NCBI RefSeq assembly: GCF_024713945.1
Contig: NC_134679.1
Span: forward strand, 191,001-255,000
Length of the DNA stretch: 64,000 bases
DNA from: Dermatophagoides farinae
Lineage: Eukaryota > Arthropoda > Arachnida > Sarcoptiformes > Pyroglyphidae
Direction: 5' to 3'
Position numbers and translations under genes: made by a program. Within the stretch, counting starts at the first letter, position 1, and each line of letters begins with the position of its first letter. Positions 47,264 through 59,700 of the stretch are shown here, one piece after another. The notes under the pieces were generated by a model. It searched no databases and had not been told where the DNA came from. It saw nothing but the letters and a program-made list of their open reading frames with translations.

Positions 47264-48345
47264 TTATTTTTTACTAAAACCAGCATCACCCAATGAATCA
47301 TAATCACCACCACCTGCTCCACCGCCCAGATTGCCAAGATTACCAAGATCTTGTCCACCGAAATCATTACCACCGCCTAGACCTAAATTCAATCACATAA
47401 TGAATAAATAATGAATTAATCATCATCGTTAACGACAATGATCAAATGATTTATTATCTGTTTTTTTTTTTTTTTTTTGATAAAAAAATTACTTACCTCC
47501 AAGACCACCGATATCATTGCCGCCACCACCTCCACCACCACCCAAATTAAGACCATTAAATCCACTATTAGAATTTCCACCTCCTAAATTGAGACCATCA
47601 AGACCACCAAAACCGCCACCACCATTTTGACCCCCACGATTTCCACCAAGATTTCCTAGACCACCAAGACCAAGTCCTTGTCCTTTTGATTATGAAGATA
47701 TTGGAATAAATTTTAAACGAAAACAAAAAACTTTAAATCTACTTACCTCCTTGCTGACCACCACCTCCACCTAACCCGGGTAAACCACCAAGTAGACCAC
47801 CACCACGTTGATTACCACCGGTTAGACCATTTGCTAAACCACCAAGTGCTTGACCGAGACCGGCTAATGGATTCAGGCCCCCCAATCCACCAAGACCACC
47901 ACCACCACCACCTGTATTACGATTATAACCATTGGGTGAGCCACCGCCAAGTAAACCACCAAGACCACCCAATCCGGGTTGTCGTCCTCCCCCACCACCA
48001 CCACCACCCCCGAAATTGGCAAGATTTTGTCCGCCCAAACCTGGATTACCAGAACCTCCACCACCTAAACCCGTTCCAAGATTATCATCAAATGAAAGAT
48101 CTCCAATGCCCAAATTACCCAGTCCCAAATTGCCAAGATTTAGATTACCTAGATTACCTAGGTTTCCAAGATCGCCCAAGAAACCACCGCCACCTTGATT
48201 GCCTTGTGCCCCACAATCGTTTATCCATAATGCCGTAATGGCTATAATGCCAATTATTTGTCGACTAGAGAACTGAATTTGGAATATAAGAGAAAAAAAT
48301 GATAATAAAATGAAATCAAATGAAATTCTATGTGTAATTTACCAT
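47264..48345 (-). CDS. secreted Gly/Leu/Asn-rich protein, 277 aa
   Basis: Four coding exons: 48343-48345 (the ATG alone), 47747-48272, 47497-47682 and 47264-47382, with phases 0, 1 and 1 and GT-AG borders. The joined N-terminus MFSSRQIIGIIAITALWIND-CGAQ is a signal peptide. The mature protein is built of GNLG, GGLGGL and poly-Gly repeats with scattered Asn, Asp and Gln, and ends YDSLGDAGFSKK. There are almost no Cys or aromatic residues. Glycine-rich secreted proteins of this kind are found in arthropod cuticle, silk-like or salivary products; which applies here cannot be told. Each internal exon ends with Gly codons split by the intron (phase 1), so whole repeat exons could be gained or lost without changing the frame. 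Confidence 0.8.
47461..47478. repeat. poly-T run in intron
   Basis: An 18-base T homopolymer in the last intron of the Gly-rich gene (poly-A on the coding strand, so not a pyrimidine tract). Confidence 0.8.
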
Positions 48346-49848
48346 TGTTATGATGATAAATGTGTCAACTGGTCAAATCAGTAACTTGATTTTTCAAGCA
48401 AAAATTTTTATGATCAAATATCTTCAAGAATATAATCAAGGCAATGAATGGCAAATGGGTGGTGAGCGTGAACATAGGATTCAACAGGCAATTCGGACCG
48501 AAATACGAGAATGAGAATTTGCATAGGTTGAGAGAATTAATGAAGAAAGAATAAATGTTTGTTCGATTCAAGACAAGAAATAAAAAAATAAAAGAATGGT
48601 CAGTTTGATGTGTATTAAAATCAAAAAAAAAAAACAAACAAAAAGACGTTGCTTTGGACACTCACATCGTTGAACTAAAAGTTGAATCTGTCAAAACTTT
48701 GTCGTCGTCGTCGTTGTCGTTGGAAAAAATTTGTTGTCGATCGTTTGTCGTAGTTCGTAAATGAAAATCTCAACTGACTAACAATGGTTGACAAGAAATA
48801 TGAAATCATTGTCATTTATATCGTTTAATACTCTTTTTTTTCTTGTCCGATTTGAATTTTGATTTTTTGGGTTTTTTCTTTGTTTCAAACGTAGAATAAT
48901 ATTGGTTGTACACCTGCAATCATTCACTTGGGTGATACCTTAGTAGCATGGAAATTGTCACTTTTTTCTTTCTTTTTCTCTCTTTCTCTCGTTTATATTC
49001 TAGGTAGCCAAAAAGAAGAAATTGCTCCAAATTATGACTCATAACTGGACAATATTTGATACATGGATGTATAACGTAATCATATTGTTGAAAACATGAA
49101 AAAAGATTTCGAAAAAAAATTTTCTTATGATTGAAAAACATTTCAACCACCGGAACAGGATGTTGTCAAGGATTTTTTTTGGATTAGAAAACCAATGATT
49201 TTTTCTTCATTTGAGAATACATATAAGTGTGTGGTGATAATAATAACACTATGATTTCATTTATAATAAAAAGAATAGAAAATGTCAATCATGAACTGGG
49301 TCAAGTTGTTTTTTTTTCTTTTCGTACCTTGAAAAAGATAAATTAAATGATTCAAATGAATAAATCGGCAGCAGAAACAAAAAAAAACATTTCAAATTTG
49401 AATGTCGTTTTTATCTAAATTTTTCAGGTGCTAATTATTGGCCAATAATATAACAATGATAAAAATGGGCGTCTCATTTAACGAAAAAAAAATTCTATGA
49501 ATGAGTCATGAGTTGTTGTTCATTATTTTTTTCCGGTTAGTTTTTGAAACTGGTTGGTAGTCTTGATGATTACACAGACAAAAAGCTTTCAAAAAAATTC
49601 AAAATTGACGAAGAAAGTGTTTGATCGTTGTGGCGATCATACATGTTTTTTTTTATTTGCAATTTTTTTCTAAATGTTTTTTTTCTGGAGAATTTAAAAC
49701 GATAATCAAATGTGTGTGTATGTGCGAGTGTGTTCGTGACAATTCATTTTTGGAAAAAACAAATTGAAATAACCGTGAAAACAAAAATCGACAGACACAC
49801 ACACACACACACATCCACATATAACATACATAAATTAATTCATTCAAA
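48346..49848. other. intergenic between divergent secreted-protein genes
   Basis: Shared 5' flank of the Gly-rich gene (minus) and the Asn-rich gene (plus). It holds (GTC)n near 48705 and (CA)n near 49796-49813. No gene seen. Confidence 0.5.
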
Positions 49849-51177
49849 ATGAGTGTGTCATCAATGTTTCGATACATCATAGTCATCATCATTGCCACTG
49901 TCGCCGTCATCAATATTGATCATCTTAATCCTCATCATCATCATGTGTCAGCTGTTCCAGTCACAAATTCAAATCAACAACAACAAACAAAATTACAAAC
50001 ATCAGCTAATGAACCGACAATCAAAACAACAAACAGTAATGTTTATGGAGCGGATAATGGTGGTTCAACAAATCAAAGTGGTGGTGGCGGTACTAATGGA
50101 CAACAACAACAAAAACCAAATTCTGAGCAAAATCCTGGTTCAGTGAATCGTGGTTATAATCAAGGCTATTCATATAATACCGGTATTAAACCATATAGAA
50201 CTGGCTATACATATTTTCAACCATTTGGTGATCATGTTAATAATCAAAATGATGGCAAAAATGGTAATAATAATGGTAATGGTGGCAATGTTGAAAACAA
50301 TACCAATCAACAACAATTACCAATTGAATTGCCAAATTTTTTCGGTATCGATCCTAAACAATTAGGACCAGTTCGTGTAATAGAGAATAAAAATTTACCG
50401 CTTGATGAAAATGGAATTCCGATTTTGGATCAGATTCATATACCGGAAAATACGAATGAAAATCAAAATGGCAATAATAATGGAAATTTTAATAATCGAC
50501 AAGCACGGCCACTACCACCACCACCACCACCACAACCTCCAGTACCCGTACCACCCGTTGAAGTTCCGGTCAATGCGAATGATTTTGCCGATTTTAATTT
50601 GAACAATATTCTTTCTGGTAATAATAATCCGAACAACAACAATAATGGCTACAACAACAACAACAATAATAATAATAATGGCGGCGGAGGAGGAATGTTT
50701 GATTTTGCACCACCAAGTACGAGCAATTTTAATTTTGCCCGACCGGGAACGGCCGGTGCAGATCAAAGTGATTATAATAGACTGGATGATTTCGCTGGAA
50801 ATTTGAATAACTTTGATACTTATCTAGGTGATGATCCAAGTCTGATGTTGGATGGCAATATGGATATGGGCGGCAGTGGCAATAATAACAACAACAATAA
50901 CAATCAAAATGGTTTGGCTGGGTTTGGTTTCGGCGGGCAACAAGTACCAAGTGAAATTGTCAATCTAAATAATGCATTTGGTACCGGTGGTGGTAGGGGT
51001 GGTGGTGCTAGTGGAACTGGAAACAATAATCGAAATAGTGGTGCAGGAAACTTGAATGATATTTTGGATCAATTTGGAACGCCAAATACCGTTGCAACGA
51101 ATAATAATAACAATAATGATCTTGGTAATCTTGGCTCTTCTACCGATGTGAATCAAATATTTCCATTTTTATTATAA
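49849..51177 (+). CDS. secreted Asn/Gly-rich protein, 442 aa
   Basis: Single exon with an ATG at the frame start. A hydrophobic stretch (about residues 7-24, FRYIIVIIIATVAVINI) is a signal peptide, followed by HLNPHHHHVSAVPV with a plausible cleavage. The chain is rich in Asn, Gly and Gln, with a Tyr patch (GYNQGYSYNTGIKPYRTGYT) at about 97-117, a more ordered block LPNFFGIDPKQLGPVRVIEN at about 161-180, a proline run at about 224-236 and long Asn/Gly runs to the end (DVNQIFPFLL). It has no Cys pattern and no family I recognise. The composition resembles its divergent neighbour at 47264-48345 (both have GNLG near one end), so the two may serve the same extracellular material. That link is an inference. 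Confidence 0.7.
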   Translation: MSVSSMFRYIIVIIIATVAVINIDHLNPHHHHVSAVPVTNSNQQQQTKLQTSANEPTIKTTNSNVYGADNGGSTNQSGGGGTNGQQQQKPNSEQNPGSVNRGYNQGYSYNTGIKPYRTGYTYFQPFGDHVNNQNDGKNGNNNGNGGNVENNTNQQQLPIELPNFFGIDPKQLGPVRVIENKNLPLDENGIPILDQIHIPENTNENQNGNNNGNFNNRQARPLPPPPPPQPPVPVPPVEVPVNANDFADFNLNNILSGNNNPNNNNNGYNNNNNNNNNGGGGGMFDFAPPSTSNFNFARPGTAGADQSDYNRLDDFAGNLNNFDTYLGDDPSLMLDGNMDMGGSGNNNNNNNNQNGLAGFGFGGQQVPSEIVNLNNAFGTGGGRGGGASGTGNNNRNSGAGNLNDILDQFGTPNTVATNNNNNNDLGNLGSSTDVNQIFPFLL

Positions 51178-52426
51178 TAACAGATTTTTTACGAGAAAAA
51201 ACAAACAAACAAAAAAAACTTGATCCAAATTCTGTTGTATAATAATAATCTTTTTGTCACGAATTTTTTTATCATTTAAATATTCATTATTTGATTTCAA
51301 AAAAAAATCCTAAGATAAATCAGAAAATTCGAGTCAAGTCTTTCGTCGAACAAAAAAAAACAAACAAAACAACCAAAGATTGAGTTTGCAATTAAAAATA
51401 ACCCAAAGATCGAATTATATCAAATAATTCTGTTATTTATTTTTGTCAAAATCTCTAAAAGCCTACAGAATGACATTGATGATGAAAATTGAAATCAATT
51501 AAAAATTACAATCCTCAAAACTAAAAATTATTATTATAATTTAAATATAATTCAATTTGATTTAATTCGTTTGAATGAATGAAAAAATTTTGTTACTTGT
51601 GGACGGATATTGAATTTTTGAGAGAGAAAAAAAATTTAAACAAAAATCACATGATAATTTCGCACTACACCCAAAAATGATACACCGGAAATGTAATAGA
51701 AAATTTTCAATTGGTCAACACTGCTCATTTGTCTACTTCATTCATTCATTCATTCAAAATTTTAGAGAATAATGATGATGATGATAACTATTGTCATAGT
51801 TTTGTCATAATTGGTGGCCACCACCACTACCGACTACCGCTATCATCATCAGCTGAATAAAACTTTAAACAAAATATATATTTGGGTGACATAAAATTCG
51901 CTCTTTTCCTAAGGAAATGCAAGATCCTGCTGCATAAACAAGAGAAAGGGGGAGAGAGAGAAAAACCAGAAAAAAATTTCTACATTTGATGGATGTGTCA
52001 GGGTAATGAAATGTTGAAATGTTCCAAAAACATATTTTCTTTTTGTCTCTATAGAAAAGATATTTTTGGCCATTTTCTTCGAATGTAAAATGAGAGAGAA
52101 AGAAAAAAAATGAAGCGTAATTCAAGCGTAAAAACAACAATAACAATAACGAAAAAAAACGACGACAGTTTTTGACATTGGCCCATTTCCGAGTAAATAT
52201 ATCTTCGTTATTCAATTTTTCATTTTCGCTTTCGTTATAGTAAACAATTTGATCGCCTACGCTTTTTTCTCTCTTTCGTATGATTTGATCCTGGATAACC
52301 AAAATAAAAAAAGAATGAGATTTCAAATTTGAAATTCACAAGTCTGAGTCATTTTTTATCAAAATTTCTTTGAATGTTGTGACATACGTTTAATGTATGT
52401 ACGAGTGTGTGTGAAACATAAAAGAG
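51178..52426. other. intergenic, no gene seen
   Basis: 3' flank of the Asn-rich gene and 5' flank of the small secreted gene. AT-rich. The antisense open frame at 51865-52326 has no domain or start context worth reporting. Confidence 0.5.
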
Positions 52427-52876
52427 ATGACAATCATCATTGATCATCGCTGTTCATTATTGATCTTGACATTGATTGTTTCACTTGCCATTTTTGGAAG
52501 TTTTTCCATCGATGAAACAGAATTTGATGTTCAACCAAATTTTAATCTTGATCCACCCAAAGTGGCTGGCATGGATGGAATAATGCCGGAAAATGTTGGG
52601 AAACCAGCATCATTGTTGTTGAATCATCATCAGACACAACCATCCACAGCACCACAACCACAGAATGAAGTTCGTGATATTAGTGGTTGGGGCATGATCG
52701 GCAAGATTCATCCAAAAATATTGATCAAAGATCAGATGATAAAAGCATATCATAATCGACCATTGGATCCAAGATACATGCATCTACAAGGATATGGACA
52801 AATTCAAGATCCTGGACATCCTACAGCCGTTAAAAATCCAACCAATAATGGAATGAATAAATTATTCAATTTCTGA
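52427..52876 (+). CDS. small secreted protein of unknown function, 149 aa
   Basis: Single exon. Residues 10-27 (SLLILTLIVSLAIFGSFS) form a signal peptide, followed by IDETEFDVQPNFNLDPPKVA. The mature part of about 120 aa is mixed in composition rather than repetitive, with motifs DISGWGMIGKIHPKILIKDQ and LDPRYMHLQGYGQIQDPGHP, and it lacks Cys. That makes it more likely a real gene than a chance frame, but I do not recognise the family. A CTCF-like 14-mer lies 37 nt past the stop. Confidence 0.6.
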   Translation: MTIIIDHRCSLLILTLIVSLAIFGSFSIDETEFDVQPNFNLDPPKVAGMDGIMPENVGKPASLLLNHHQTQPSTAPQPQNEVRDISGWGMIGKIHPKILIKDQMIKAYHNRPLDPRYMHLQGYGQIQDPGHPTAVKNPTNNGMNKLFNF

Positions 52877-52912
52877 GCCAACGAAAAAAAATTGTCAAAA
52901 ATGTAGCTCACG

Positions 52913-52926
52913 TCGCCATCTAGTGA
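52913..52926 (-). promoter_or_regulatory. CTCF-like motif
   Basis: TCACTAGATGGCGA on the minus strand, identical over 14 bases to the copy at 12903-12916. It lies between two convergent genes. Confidence 0.4.
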
Positions 52927-53594
52927 ATCGAAAAAACAAATTCTAAAACAGATGTCCAGATAAAATTTACTTTTTTTTGTATTTATTAAAAAAAATTTGT
53001 AATTAATAACAAATTATTGATTTAGTCAATTGATTGCTAGTTTGCAAAATATCTTTTTTTCAATCATTTTTTTTTATTTGTTAATTTGAATTTCTTATTC
53101 TCTTTTTTATCGGATGAATAAAGACTAGGAGAAATGATTTTTTCTTTTTCAAATTTCAAAACTGTATAAATCTTGTCAAAGTAATTCAGATAAATATAAT
53201 TACCGTGTGTTATGTTGAGAAATCAATAGAATCTGATTGAAAAAATGGACATTCGAATTTGTGATGGACAAAAGAAACTCGGTTGTGTGTTTGGATGTGT
53301 GTGTGCAGTTCAAGGGTGATATAATAAAACAGTGAAAGGATTATGTTCAGAGAATGAATTTTAAATCAAAAAAAAAACGAACAAACAAACAGACAGAATA
53401 TATAAAAGCGAAATAAACAGAGAAAGATTATTGCATATTGCTAAGTTTTAACCGGCGATTTTTTCATGTTTTTCAGTTTGCAAAAAACTGTGTATGTGTG
53501 TCATTGTCATACAAATAAAATTGATAAATAAATAATTGAAATTCAATAAATACAATCGATTTATATGATCATTTAAATAATAATTATGAAGATA

Positions 53595-53622
53595 ATGATG
53601 ATGATGATGATGATGATGATGA
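53595..53622. repeat. (ATG)n microsatellite
   Basis: A pure ATG/GAT trinucleotide run of about nine units in intergenic DNA. Confidence 0.85.
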
Positions 53623-53748
53623 GAAGAGAGACAGAATGCGAAAAGTGTGACCAGAATTACTAATAAATTTTTTGAATAAATTCTACAGAATAAAGATTCA
53701 TGATTTTCTAAATATCATGTCATCAGAATCAGAACCAAATAGGTAATA

Positions 53749-53754
53749 TTTATT
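53749..53754 (-). terminator. AATAAA polyadenylation signal (FOG)
   Basis: AATAAA on the minus strand, 14 nt past the FOG stop codon. Confidence 0.45.
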
Positions 53755-53768
53755 CCATATGATGATCA

Positions 53769-56700
53769 TCATGTATTTTCATTATGATTTGATGAACAAT
53801 AATATCGTTTATGTGCCAAATATGAATTACGGTATGTAAATGAAATATTACATGCACTACAATATTTACTATCTATATCATTATTATTATTATTGGTCAG
53901 CGTCGTAGTCGTTGTTGCTGTGTTACCTGTTGTTGTAATTGCATTGGATAATGGACTTTTAGCAGCAGTGGATGATGCTGATTGATTAAGTTTTTGTTTT
54001 GAATCTATTTTCATTGATACATTATTATTGGTCGATGTAGATGATGGTGGTGGCGATGATGATGACGATGACGATGATGAATAATCAATTGCTGACGATG
54101 TAGCAATACAACCATTCATTAATTTATTTGGTGTAGGTGATTTGGATGATTTACCTGGTATGGTGTTAATCATATCGGTTGTTTGTTCGGTACCAATTGA
54201 TGATAAATCACCATCACCACCACCAATAAAATCAACACCCATTAATACATCTATAGCTTCTTTTACTAGTTGTTGTTGATGTTGTTGTTGTTGTATCGAT
54301 GAAGCTAACGATGTACCATTGATTTCTTTATGTACCAATTTAATATGTCTAATAACATTTCCTTTATAATTCGATGTATATGGACAGAATTGACAATTAT
54401 GATTCTGGATTTGCTGTTGTTGTAAAGCTGATTGTGATGAGGATTGTTGTGATGGTGGTTGATTTTGACTATTTTCACTAATCAATGGTGACACGCTTGA
54501 TGTTTTCCTTAATTGTGATTGTTGTTGTTTTTGCTGTGGTTGATGTTGTTGTTCACCAATAGCTTGTTGTTGATGCTGTTGTTCTTTAGTTCTTCGAGCT
54601 GCTGATTCAAGATAATTGGAAACAGTACTACGAATAACACTATCGAATGTTTCATTGCTTGAAAGTGATGCATTCGAATGACATGATAATAATTGTGCAT
54701 CAATATTATTACTACGACGTCGTTGCCGAGAAGGATTCGTCAGAGAATTTCCATGACTTGATCTGCGACCAACTGATGGTTCAGGTAGATCAGTATTCTG
54801 TACAATAAAATCTTCTTCAAATGCACCGGTCGTTGCTAATTCTTCCGTATGGACCCGTACATGAGTACGCATTCCACGCATTGTGTGTCCTTTGTAGCCA
54901 CATATAGTACATTTATATGTTTGCAACGAAGATGTCGATGGTGTTGTATTGGCTGGTTTTTCCGGTTTCTGTTCCAAACGCAAATCAGCACTACAAACAT
55001 GTGCAGCCAACGTTTCGGGACTAACATAGGATGCTTTACATTTATGACAATTATAATCACCAACAATTAAACCATTGTTGGTCATTGAAGCACCGGTTTT
55101 GGCTCCAACAACAGCCGCAGCAGTAACTAATGCATTCCATTGTTGAGATAAGGATGTTGGAGAGGTAAAATCCAATAGTGCTTCCGCTGCCGAAGTAGTT
55201 GGTGTTGCAGCAGCTCCAAGCGATGCGGCTGCAGCCAATAATTGTGGAGTTAATAATGATTGTGGTGTTGGAACAGAAACAGATGGAACTGGTGAAGTTG
55301 GCAATGGACTTACAACGGTTGCCGGTGATATGGGTGCCGCATTTATGACAGCAGCCGTAGCAGCAGAAGCTGCAACTGCTGCTGCGGCTGTTGATCCATT
55401 ATTATTACGTTTCAAACAATAATAAGTTTGATGGGCATAAAGATTGTCATATGAAGTGTATTTGATACCACAGGCAGCACAAAAATATTGAAAGACAGCC
55501 GATTGTTTATTTGGCGAAAGCAATGCAGCAGCAGCGGCCGGACTAACCGAAGCAGCTTCACGTGATGATAGCATCGATGGTGATGTTGATAATGAAAGTG
55601 TTTCATCAGGATTCAAACTGGATGTTTTCAGCGATGATGGTCCAATCAGTTCGGTGGGCACGTGCAAATTCGATGCGAATTTCGTAGAAGGTGTATAGGA
55701 TAATGATGAAGAATTGGATAATGCCGACGATGGACGATTGTTTGTCGGGATAATACTGTTGACACCGGAATTACGTGAATCATTCGGACTAATAGATCGA
55801 TTAATCGATGATGAATCATGATTTCTTCTTGAAGCACAATACAGTTTTTTATGTACAAGATAACTTTCGTGTTTGTAGAAAACAATATTACATTCATTAC
55901 AACGTGAATTACCTTGTTTCACAACGACATCAACATGTGGTGATGAAAAATCGGTCGATTGCTGTATTGTTGGATTATTATTCGGATTTGGAATCGATGT
56001 TTTTGCAACGTTTTGATTCGAACCGGCATTTGAACCAGTCAATGCAGCCATAGCCATAGCTAAATATTGAGCAAGTGCTGGATTGTCACAGGAGGTTAAT
56101 GCAGCTGCTAATTGATTTGATTGATGGCCACCGGTGAACAATTGTGATGCCAATTGTGAAGAATCTGATGCTGATGAAGGTACAAGATTTGCATTTGCAT
56201 GTGGTGCAGCGCCAACCACAGAATTCATCGATTGCATCATTGCAAATTTCTGTAACAAATTGTTCATGTGTTCTTGGAATGTTTGCTGTTGCTGATCCTT
56301 ATTAGTTAACGACGATATTGATTCTTCACAATTTTCATTTTCCATTTCTTTTTTCACTGGAGAATCATCAGTGTTTATAATCATCATACTGTCCTGATTA
56401 ACCGATTCTGATTTCGAACGTTTTGTTACAGGTGAACCACTAGACGACAGATCTAATGGTTGATCAGGATTCGATTCTGAATGGGAACGTTTATCTAATT
56501 TTTTTCGAGAAAAGAAAACATATTAGAATTTGAATTAATAAAGAATGTTTGTCTTACTGATATTGGGATGATGATGAGATTTTTCACTAGCAGTGCATTT
56601 TTTTGTTGATGAAAAATTTGTTGATTTTAGATTAACAGATTTACGCATTTCATCAAATGTTGTTATAAATGGTTGCATTGATGATGATGATGATGATGAT

Positions 56701-59700
56701 GAAGGATCAAGACCAAGAGGAAACATTAATGATGATCTGGATGATGGAGCCAACAGTTTAAGATTTTCCACAATTGAAACATCTAGATTGGCAGCTAAAC
56801 TTGGTAATGGTTCAAATGAATTGGTAACATTGTTGAAAGAAAATGGTATTAGAACCAAAGGATTTGCTGAGAGTACAATATAAATTGGTGTTGTATTATG
56901 AATGGATTCATTAATTTGTTGAGCCATTCCATTAATCGGTACAATTGTTGATGATGATGATGTACCACCGGGCAATAGGCCAGGAAATAGTGAACGAAAG
57001 TCCGTATATTTATTACATTCATCCATAACAATATCATTCGCGGATTCATTAGGATTATTATCTTGTAAATCATTTGGCAAGATACGTGGTGGTTTACGTG
57101 TTGATATTGAATTCGATGATGAATTTGGTGATGATGATGAAAATGATGATGGTGGTGGTGATGAACCAATACCGGATGATGTTTGTGAATTGGCCAATGA
57201 TGATGATTTACTACTAGTATTACTACCACACGTCATGTTGTTCTGTTGTTGTTGTTGTTGTTGTTGATTATTCTGATTGTTGTTATTATTATTATTAGAG
57301 TTTAATTGATTAACAATCGATGGTGATATTGTTGTTGTAATGGTCGATGATAGTGATGATGAAGATGATGACGATGACGATGAATTGATTTGTTGTTGTT
57401 GTGAATGTGTCAAGTGTCTTGTTGAACAATATAATTCTTTATGAACCTAAAGTGACAAAGTAAAAATGAAAGACGAAAAAAAATAGAAAAATTATTTTTC
57501 TGTTTTTCTGGATGAAAAATTCGGAAATTAATCGATTTATATAAACAATAAAAAAAAATATAATCATCATCATCATCGTCATCATCATCATATCATGTCA
57601 AATTCATATGTCCGCAAAAGGAAATTTGAAAAAGAAAAAACACAACACAACAAATAAACAAACAACACAAATAATCACATTTGTTGCACATTTTTTTTCA
57701 TTCATAAAAGATAAATAAATTGAATGATGATGACAGCGACGATTATTTAAATTTTATATACCTAAAAATGGATTGATAATTGATGATTTGTCGACAAAAC
57801 TGTATGTCTATATCATTGGGATTTTTTTCCTTTCATTTTCTATCAAATTTTGTCTGTCAATGTTATACTGTATATACACTGAGAGATCGATATCAATGAT
57901 CGCTATCGATTTTCGTCATTATTTTGAAAAAAATTCATTGAAAGAAATTATTATTAATTATCTGGCTTTTATAATCTAACGATTGATGATTATTTTTTCA
58001 ACAGGGGTATATCATTTGATGATGATGACAATGACATTGGCGCAATTATTATCACCATAATCCTCATCATCATGGCTAAGAAAAGAAGTACATCAAAGAT
58101 GATAAATCATATTGAAAAACATAATCGGCAAATAAAGAAGAAAAAGAGAAAAAAAAATCATTTGTAAATGATGGCCATTTGGGATAATATCATCATCGGA
58201 TCATCAAATTTTCCATATTTATAAATATTCCAAATTTGGTCTATTAATTGAAAATTGGAAAAAAAACAACATTCATCATCATGAGTGTATTAATTTATCA
58301 ATCATCATTATTATAATTATTTGGATAAATGGATGAAAAAAAGAGAAAATAAATCCAAATAAGATAAATCCCATCAATATAAAAGATGATTGTATCAGAT
58401 ATAGAGTGAAAAAATGGATAAAAACAGTCACCACAATCCACAATAACAATAACAAGTTTTCAATTGATCATCATTTATAAACAAAAAAAAAATATTCAAA
58501 TTCCGGTTCAGCAAAATATTTACCACATTCGATTGAATCAAACTGTTTAAAGTCTCATTTTTGGTCAAATACAACAAATGATCAATCATTTAGAGAAACA
58601 AAAATGCAAGATTTGAGTTAGGTGTTGGCCAATTATTTATTTTAAATAATGGTGTGATTTATCAATGTAAATCAATCAATCAATCTTCATTATCATCATT
58701 AATAAATCATATCTAATATCTAATAATATAAAATAAAAGGTCGAAGATCAAGACATATATAAATAATCATCAGCCATTCAATATGAATGAACGATTGATA
58801 TTTATATGTCAGATGATTGTGGTCATGTGACATAATGTATTTTTTTCTCGCTATAGGATAAAAAAAAATTGTCGACAAAAATATAATTAGGTTTTTTTTT
58901 TCACTATGGTTATCATTATCATTATCATCAAAATTCAAATCAATCAATTGATCGATCAATCAAATTTTGATGATGATGATAACATCTTCAATACTTTTTT
59001 TATAAAAAAAAGACAATTTTTTGCTTGCAATGTTGTCGTTGTTGTTGTTGATAAAAATGATGATATATCGTATACAAAAAAACACCATAGACAGATTATT
59101 AACCCTAGATGTGTATTTTAGTTTGCGCGCGAGTTTATAACCAAAAATAAAAACATTGATTAATTGTCTGTTTGTTTGTTTGATTGATTGATTGATCACG
59201 GCTGATTTTTCGTTTTCATTTGTAATCGATAAATTTTCTTTTCTGATGGGGATAATTATAATGGTGTGGATCATCATTTCAATTAGAAAAATGGATCAAA
59301 TCATTATTCCAAAGGGCTGGATCGATTGTGCTTTTTTTTTATTATGATTATCATGGCTGTGGTCTGATTATGAGAGTTGTGTTTGTGTGTGTGTGTGTGT
59401 TTTGGGGTTGATCGAAGCGATTGATTATTTTTTTAGACTTTATCGATCCTATCGATCGAATGAAAATGATGAGATATGATATTAATATTGTGAATGCAAA
59501 CGTTGGCGGCCACATGATCGACCGAAAATTGTCAAACGAGAGAAAAAACGACCAAATGATGATGAATATCAAAAAACGAACGAAAAAATAAAAAAAAATT
59601 ATCTTTCATCGATCCGATCATTATCATTCTCATCATCGTCAAGTTGACCACGCATAATATCGCGTGCTACATATAATGATGATGATGGTATTGAAATATG

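Larger units (their letters stand above)
52877..53768. other. intergenic, no gene seen
   Basis: 3' flanks of the small secreted gene (plus) and FOG (minus). It has a CTCF-like motif at 52913-52926 and an (ATG)n run at 53595-53622. Confidence 0.5.

Noticed and set aside
47831-48238. Pro/His-rich plus-strand frames
   Set aside because: Antisense readings of the Gly-rich gene.
51865-52326. 153-codon minus-strand frame
   Set aside because: Low-complexity Phe/Lys/Ser reading of AT-rich DNA upstream of the small secreted gene; no domain.
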